The position numbers and the translations under genes are program-made. This document shows positions 59,825-64,000 of a stretch of DNA of 64,000 nucleotides, piece by piece. The notes under the pieces are model-generated. The model saw nothing but the letters and a program-made list of their open reading frames with translations. It did no database searches and was not told where the DNA came from. This stretch comes from Lamellibrachia columna (lineage: Eukaryota; Annelida; Polychaeta; Sabellida; Siboglinidae). Where the stretch lies: assembly GCA_963662155.1 (NCBI GenBank), contig OY759274.1:15980939-16044938 (forward strand), written 5' to 3'. Positions within the stretch are counted from its first letter, which is position 1. Each line of letters starts with the position of its first letter.

Positions 59825-61045
59825 AGGACCAGAAGGGCATTCATTTTATTTTGTTTTTTTGTATAAATGCACCAGATTGTGAAGTTCATTCCAACGCCAT
59901 CTCTGTGAAGGATTTAGCCTCACTGCAATTACTGCACAAAGACAAGTCATTCACATATCCACCACTGTAGCCAGGTACCCATTTACAGCACAAAGACTAG
60001 TCATTCACATATCCACCACTGTAGCCAGGTACCCAATTACTGCACAAAGACTAGTCATTCACATATCCACCACTGTAGCCAGGTACCCATTTACTGCACA
60101 AAGACTAGCCATTCACATATCCACCACTGTAGCCAGGTACCCAATTACTGCACAAAGACTAGTCATTCACATATCCACCACTGTAGCCAGGTACCCATTT
60201 ACAGCACAAAGACTAGTCATTCACATATCCACCATTGTAGCCAGGTACCCAATTACTGCACAAAGACTAGTCATTCACATATCCACCACTGTAGCCAGGT
60301 ACCCATTTACTGCACAAAGACAAGTCATTCACATATCCACCACTGTAGCCAGGTACCCAATTACTGCACAAAGACTAGTCATTCACATATCCACCACTGT
60401 AGCCAGGTACCCATTTACTGCACAAAGACTAGTCATTCACATATCCACCACTGTAGCCAGGTACCCATTTACTGCACAAAGACTAGTCATTCACATATCC
60501 ACCACTGTAGCCAGGTACCCATTTACAGCACAAAGACTAGTCATTCACATATCCACCACTGTAGCCAGGTACCCATTTACTGCACAAAGACTAGTCATTC
60601 ACATATCCACCACTGTAGCCAGGTACCCATTTACTGCACAAAGACTAGTCATTCACATATCCACCACTGTAGCCAGGTACCCATTTACTGCACAAAGACT
60701 AGTCATTCACATATCCACCACTGTAGTCAGGTACCCATTTACTGCACAAAGACTAGTCATTCACATACCCACCACTGTAGCCAGGTACCCATTTACAGCA
60801 CAAAGACTAGTCATTCACATACCCACCACTGTAGCCAGGTACCCATTTACTGCACAAAGACTAGTCATTCACATATCCACCACTGTAGCCAGGTACCCAT
60901 TTACAGCTGAATAAACCGTGGCAATGTGGGGTGAAAAAAAAATCCAAAGTTTCGAAATGGAAGCAACAGAATTCAGACCTGGATTTTCTTGACTGAGTGT
61001 GATGGTCTAACCGCAGTGCAACCGCGCCCCACACTAATTCTCAAA
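59825..61045 (-). mobile_element. SINE-like repeat with internally amplified segment
   Basis: On the minus strand it starts near 61045 with a tRNA-like head: an A-box-like CACTGCGGTTAGACC and a B-box-like GGTCTGAATTC. The CATTTCGAAACTTTGGA body follows, then a tail ending near 59825. Head, body and tail line up with the copy at 4080-4445, but the middle segment (GGGTACCTGGCTACAGTGG) is present about 18 times instead of once. Confidence 0.65.
59936..60905. repeat. 54-bp satellite, ~18 units, derived from the SINE-like element
   Basis: Units carrying CATTCACATATCCACCACTG, TAGCCAGGTACCCA and CAAAGACTAGT repeat every 54 bp (for example at 59948 and 60002). Units are highly similar; CCCAATTACTG and CCCATTTACAG variants recur through the array, implying higher-order duplication of groups of units. 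Confidence 0.92.
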
Positions 61046-61084
61046 TTACTATATACTCTAATGACTACAATTATAACCCCGTCC

Positions 61085-62335
61085 CGAGTGTAATAATAAT
61101 ATAAATTTTAACAAGACTGCCATCCAAAACTACAACTTCCAGATGGCATGTGAACAAAGACACCATTGGCTTATCGGGAGTCCAACAATTTTATCATCTA
61201 TGTATAACCTGCCCTTATCAGATGGATGTAAATTTTATTTTTAAACATTCACACTACAAGCATTAACACAATCATTTGACAGTTTGTTCCATTCATCACC
61301 CTCTGTGAGAATGAGTACTTTCTCATGTCCAACCTACACAGTTCCTTAACTAATGCTGCTTAATGCCTGTTTTGTGTCCTCTGGTTCTACTGCCTTCTTT
61401 ATGTTTGAAGAATATTCCTATCAATATCCTCATATTCATTCACTACTTTAAACACTTCTATTTGGTTTGGTCTCTAACATTGTCAAACCAAATTCTATTA
61501 AGAGGCTTTCATAACTACGGTCTCTCAATTCTTATTTTTAGTTGCTCTTCATCGCATTCTTTCTAGCTTATTTACTGACCGATCGACTTATTTATTCAGC
61601 GTAAAAATGTGCATACAAATGTACATTAAAATATAATGATGACACAAGAAAGTATTCCAAATGCGGCATAACTATTGCTTTGTACAGGGGTACAATTAGC
61701 TGTTTCTCCTTATATGTGATAGTTCTCGTAATTAGCCCTAGAATTTGATTACTTTTAGAAGCAGCAAACCCACACTGCTCTGAAACTTTCATGTCAGCAC
61801 TAAATGGTACTCTGAAGTCCTTTTCGTTTGTGGTTCTACCTAGTATAACACCCCCCATTTTACAGTCTTCGCCCATGTTTCCATGTCCTGTGTGTATGCA
61901 TTTATACTTCCCAAAATTTAATAACATTTGTATTTTTCAGACCATTTAACCAATATATCTAGAGCTACATCATCCTGAATACTTTATCTGTATAATTTGT
62001 AACCTTTTTGAATACTTTTGTGTCATCTGCAAATTTCAGTATTTACTAGATATGTCATTTCCAAAATCATTTATATATATATATTAAAAAATAGCATAGG
62101 TCCTAAAACAGACACCTAAATCCTAATACTGATCTCTGTGGTACCCCACCAAATAAAAAAAAAAAATTCAGTTTGAAATCTCGGTAATCTCATCACGAAT
62201 ACGATCATCTAATCTATGACTAGTCACTATGAGTGACTATGTCTATGACGTCTATGATCTCTGATCTACTATTACTCTCCGACTCTGGCTGCCTTCTGTA
62301 TGTAAGCCACTTTTCTATCCAATTTATAACGTACA
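61085..62335 (-). pseudogene. CR1-like retrotransposon fragment, family A copy 5 (inverted)
   Basis: Read on the minus strand from about 62335: a WIEKWLTYRRQ-like segment, a GVPQRS-like box, FADDTKVFKKV-type residues, LLNFGKYKCIHTGHGNMGED and [20 protein letters not shown], then the C-terminal tail and the family 3' end (GATGGCAGTCTTGTTAAAAT) at about 61085. Many frame breaks and small insertions. It is the longest family A copy here after 29450-30195. Confidence 0.8.
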
Positions 62336-64000
62336 AATCAGTAAAACATAAACAGCTAATTAATTGCGCTTGTCACAACTGGTAAGATTGACCGCTTGTA
62401 ATGGTCGTGAAACAATGCTCAATGAATCCGGCCATAAAAGTGGGCGATATTATATAAATCTAGTCAAACACTGCCGTCTCCACGTCCGGATGAATGGACA
62501 GGGCATTCTTACCAATTTCTTTAAATGCAATGCTTGGTCTTTGTGATAATCTAACTTTTGAAGTGAAGTTGGACGATATTTGTCAACCCACAAACTCATT
62601 TTAAGCGAAAGATAAAAATAACAACAAAAGTATTAACTTTCGCGGGAAAAAGACGTCATCGATTGGATCAGAGGATTTTTCCGGGGCGGACCCTGAAGGT
62701 TTGCAATATTCTCACTAGATGGCGATACTGTTTGGTCAGCGAACCAGAGCATAGGGTTCAGCTTACTGTCATGTTTCCCATTGGTGACCATGTTAACGTT
62801 TTGCACGATTATAAGAAAACGGGACCATAAAAAATTCTTAAACGTCTTTCCAGCCGTTTTCATCATCTCATTGACATGCCGGTCGAGTTTTGGCAAAATC
62901 ACATATTTTTAACTCTTAAAACGGCTGAGAGTGCCATACCCATCAATATTTACCAATTTCTGCGTAAATCACTACGCACACGTGCCTTGTGGCAAAAAAA
63001 TCGCCAGAAATCCTTCCGCCTGTTTAAATCATCTAAAAATCCACGGTTACACTGCTAACATGTTCTACCAGCAAACTTGCCAATGTGTCTGCTCAACGTG
63101 TCTGCAGTTATGCCAGATGATATGATGTTTTGAAAATTACACATATCTAAAATTACCTACATTCGTAACACACCAGGAAGTCTGACTGAGGCATGATCCC
63201 ATAGTCTCGCTGGTAATCGAACGCTTCGGCATCGTTACTTCTTCGGCTTGCCGACGCAACCAAACCTTCTTGGTCACGTCGGCGGGACAATTTGTTCGCG
63301 CCGGCGGCGATTTCTGGTCACTTCGGCGCAGTTTCGTGATATCGTTGCCGAAGTAGTATATAGCCACCGACGCGACTCGGAACCGGCGAATTTGTGTCGT
63401 TCCGGCGCCGTTGTTTTATGAAAATGTTTTGACGTTTTAATTATCATAACTTAATTATATTATCTTGATACTTTTAAAATGTATTCGAATGCAAATACGG
63501 TACGTTACTGCAAGATGACCAAACATAATAATAATATTTGCAAAATGAATGAAAACATTAATTTTTATTTACAACTGCCTACTTCAAATACAAAAATATT
63601 TAAATAGTCCATTTTTTATTAACATTCATAATTGGTGTGTCCTTTGATTTGTGTGTTAGGAATGCGTGGACGCCATACTTATATGGCCTACAATGCTGCC
63701 ACAGTTTATATGAAATAAGTGTGTTGACTTATTAATTAAGCACGTAGACTTGTCAGTGACGTGTTGTGTCCATTGTGTAGATGTGCTAGCTGAGAGAGAA
63801 TGAAAAAATAGCTCAACTGACACTGCATTCGCCTAAATCGGCCTAATATCAAAGAGGGTACCATCAAAGTCAAATAGTGACAACGTCAAAGAGGGCTTCT
63901 CACTGTCATTAACCTTCTGTATAGATCTACTGTGACTTCCTTGGTGAAATGAACTTTGATACAAACTCAAGTGCAGCCATGCAAGAATCCAGGAGAGGTT
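62336..64000. other. right-hand end, no gene recognised; GC-rich module at 63185-63420
   Basis: A minus-strand open frame at 62633-62902 and plus-strand frames near 62876-63125 match nothing I recognise. From 63185 to 63420 base composition shifts sharply to CpG-rich sequence with repeated CGGCG, CCGACGCG and TTCGGCG motifs, unlike the AT-rich flanks. It could be a mobile-element end or a promoter CpG patch. The expected RFC3 first exon was not found here. Confidence 0.35.

Noticed and set aside
59936..60905. CRISPR-like array of ~54-bp periodic units
   Set aside because: The whole unit repeats with no unique spacers, in a eukaryotic genome; it is a satellite from a SINE-like element.
62633..62902. 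89-codon minus-strand ORF as the RFC3 first exon
   Set aside because: It lacks the WVDKYRP-type start and shows no similarity to the RFC3 N-terminus.

Overview
This is a window of animal nuclear DNA. Protein-coding genes are split into short exons with GT-AG (twice apparently GC-AG) introns, and the gaps are full of decayed non-LTR retrotransposons, DNA-transposon remnants, minisatellites and long (TA)n tracts. Gene content and repeat types fit an invertebrate, plausibly a lophotrochozoan such as a mollusc, but nothing seen here fixes the species. No bacterial, viral or CRISPR-like system was found.

Layout. 487-7759 (+) holds the last nine recognisable exons of ACSF2, a mitochondrial acyl-CoA synthetase whose 5' part lies outside. 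9175-26328 (-) is a complete-looking sacsin-like gene: six coding exons, one of them 10.5 kb, giving about 4154 residues with three sacsin ATPase-like repeats. The first repeat is broken up by introns that carry a reverse-transcriptase fossil and TA arrays. 26.5-40.9 kb is a repeat-rich gap with four LINE fossils, a hAT-type element with an exact 8-bp target duplication and an integrase-like exon fragment. 41049-51608 (+) is DELE1, the mitochondrial stress relay protein, in eleven exons behind a TATA-like box; its last exon has an apparent one-base frameshift. 52866-58070 (-) holds the seven 3' exons of RFC3, a clamp-loader subunit; the exon for the first ~29 residues was not found. DELE1 and RFC3 converge. 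58.1-64 kb is repeats: a SINE-like element with one internal segment amplified about 18 times, two LINE fossils and a GC-rich module.

The genes do not form an operon or pathway. ACSF2, sacsin and DELE1 all have mitochondrial links, but this is most simply chance. SACS and RFC3 are also on the same human chromosome arm (13q), so their nearness may be old synteny. The most notable points are the sacsin that ends just where a J-domain would be expected, the SINE-derived satellite, two hAT insertions with exact target duplications, and a 48-bp minisatellite that is stop-free on both strands. I found no clear undescribed system.
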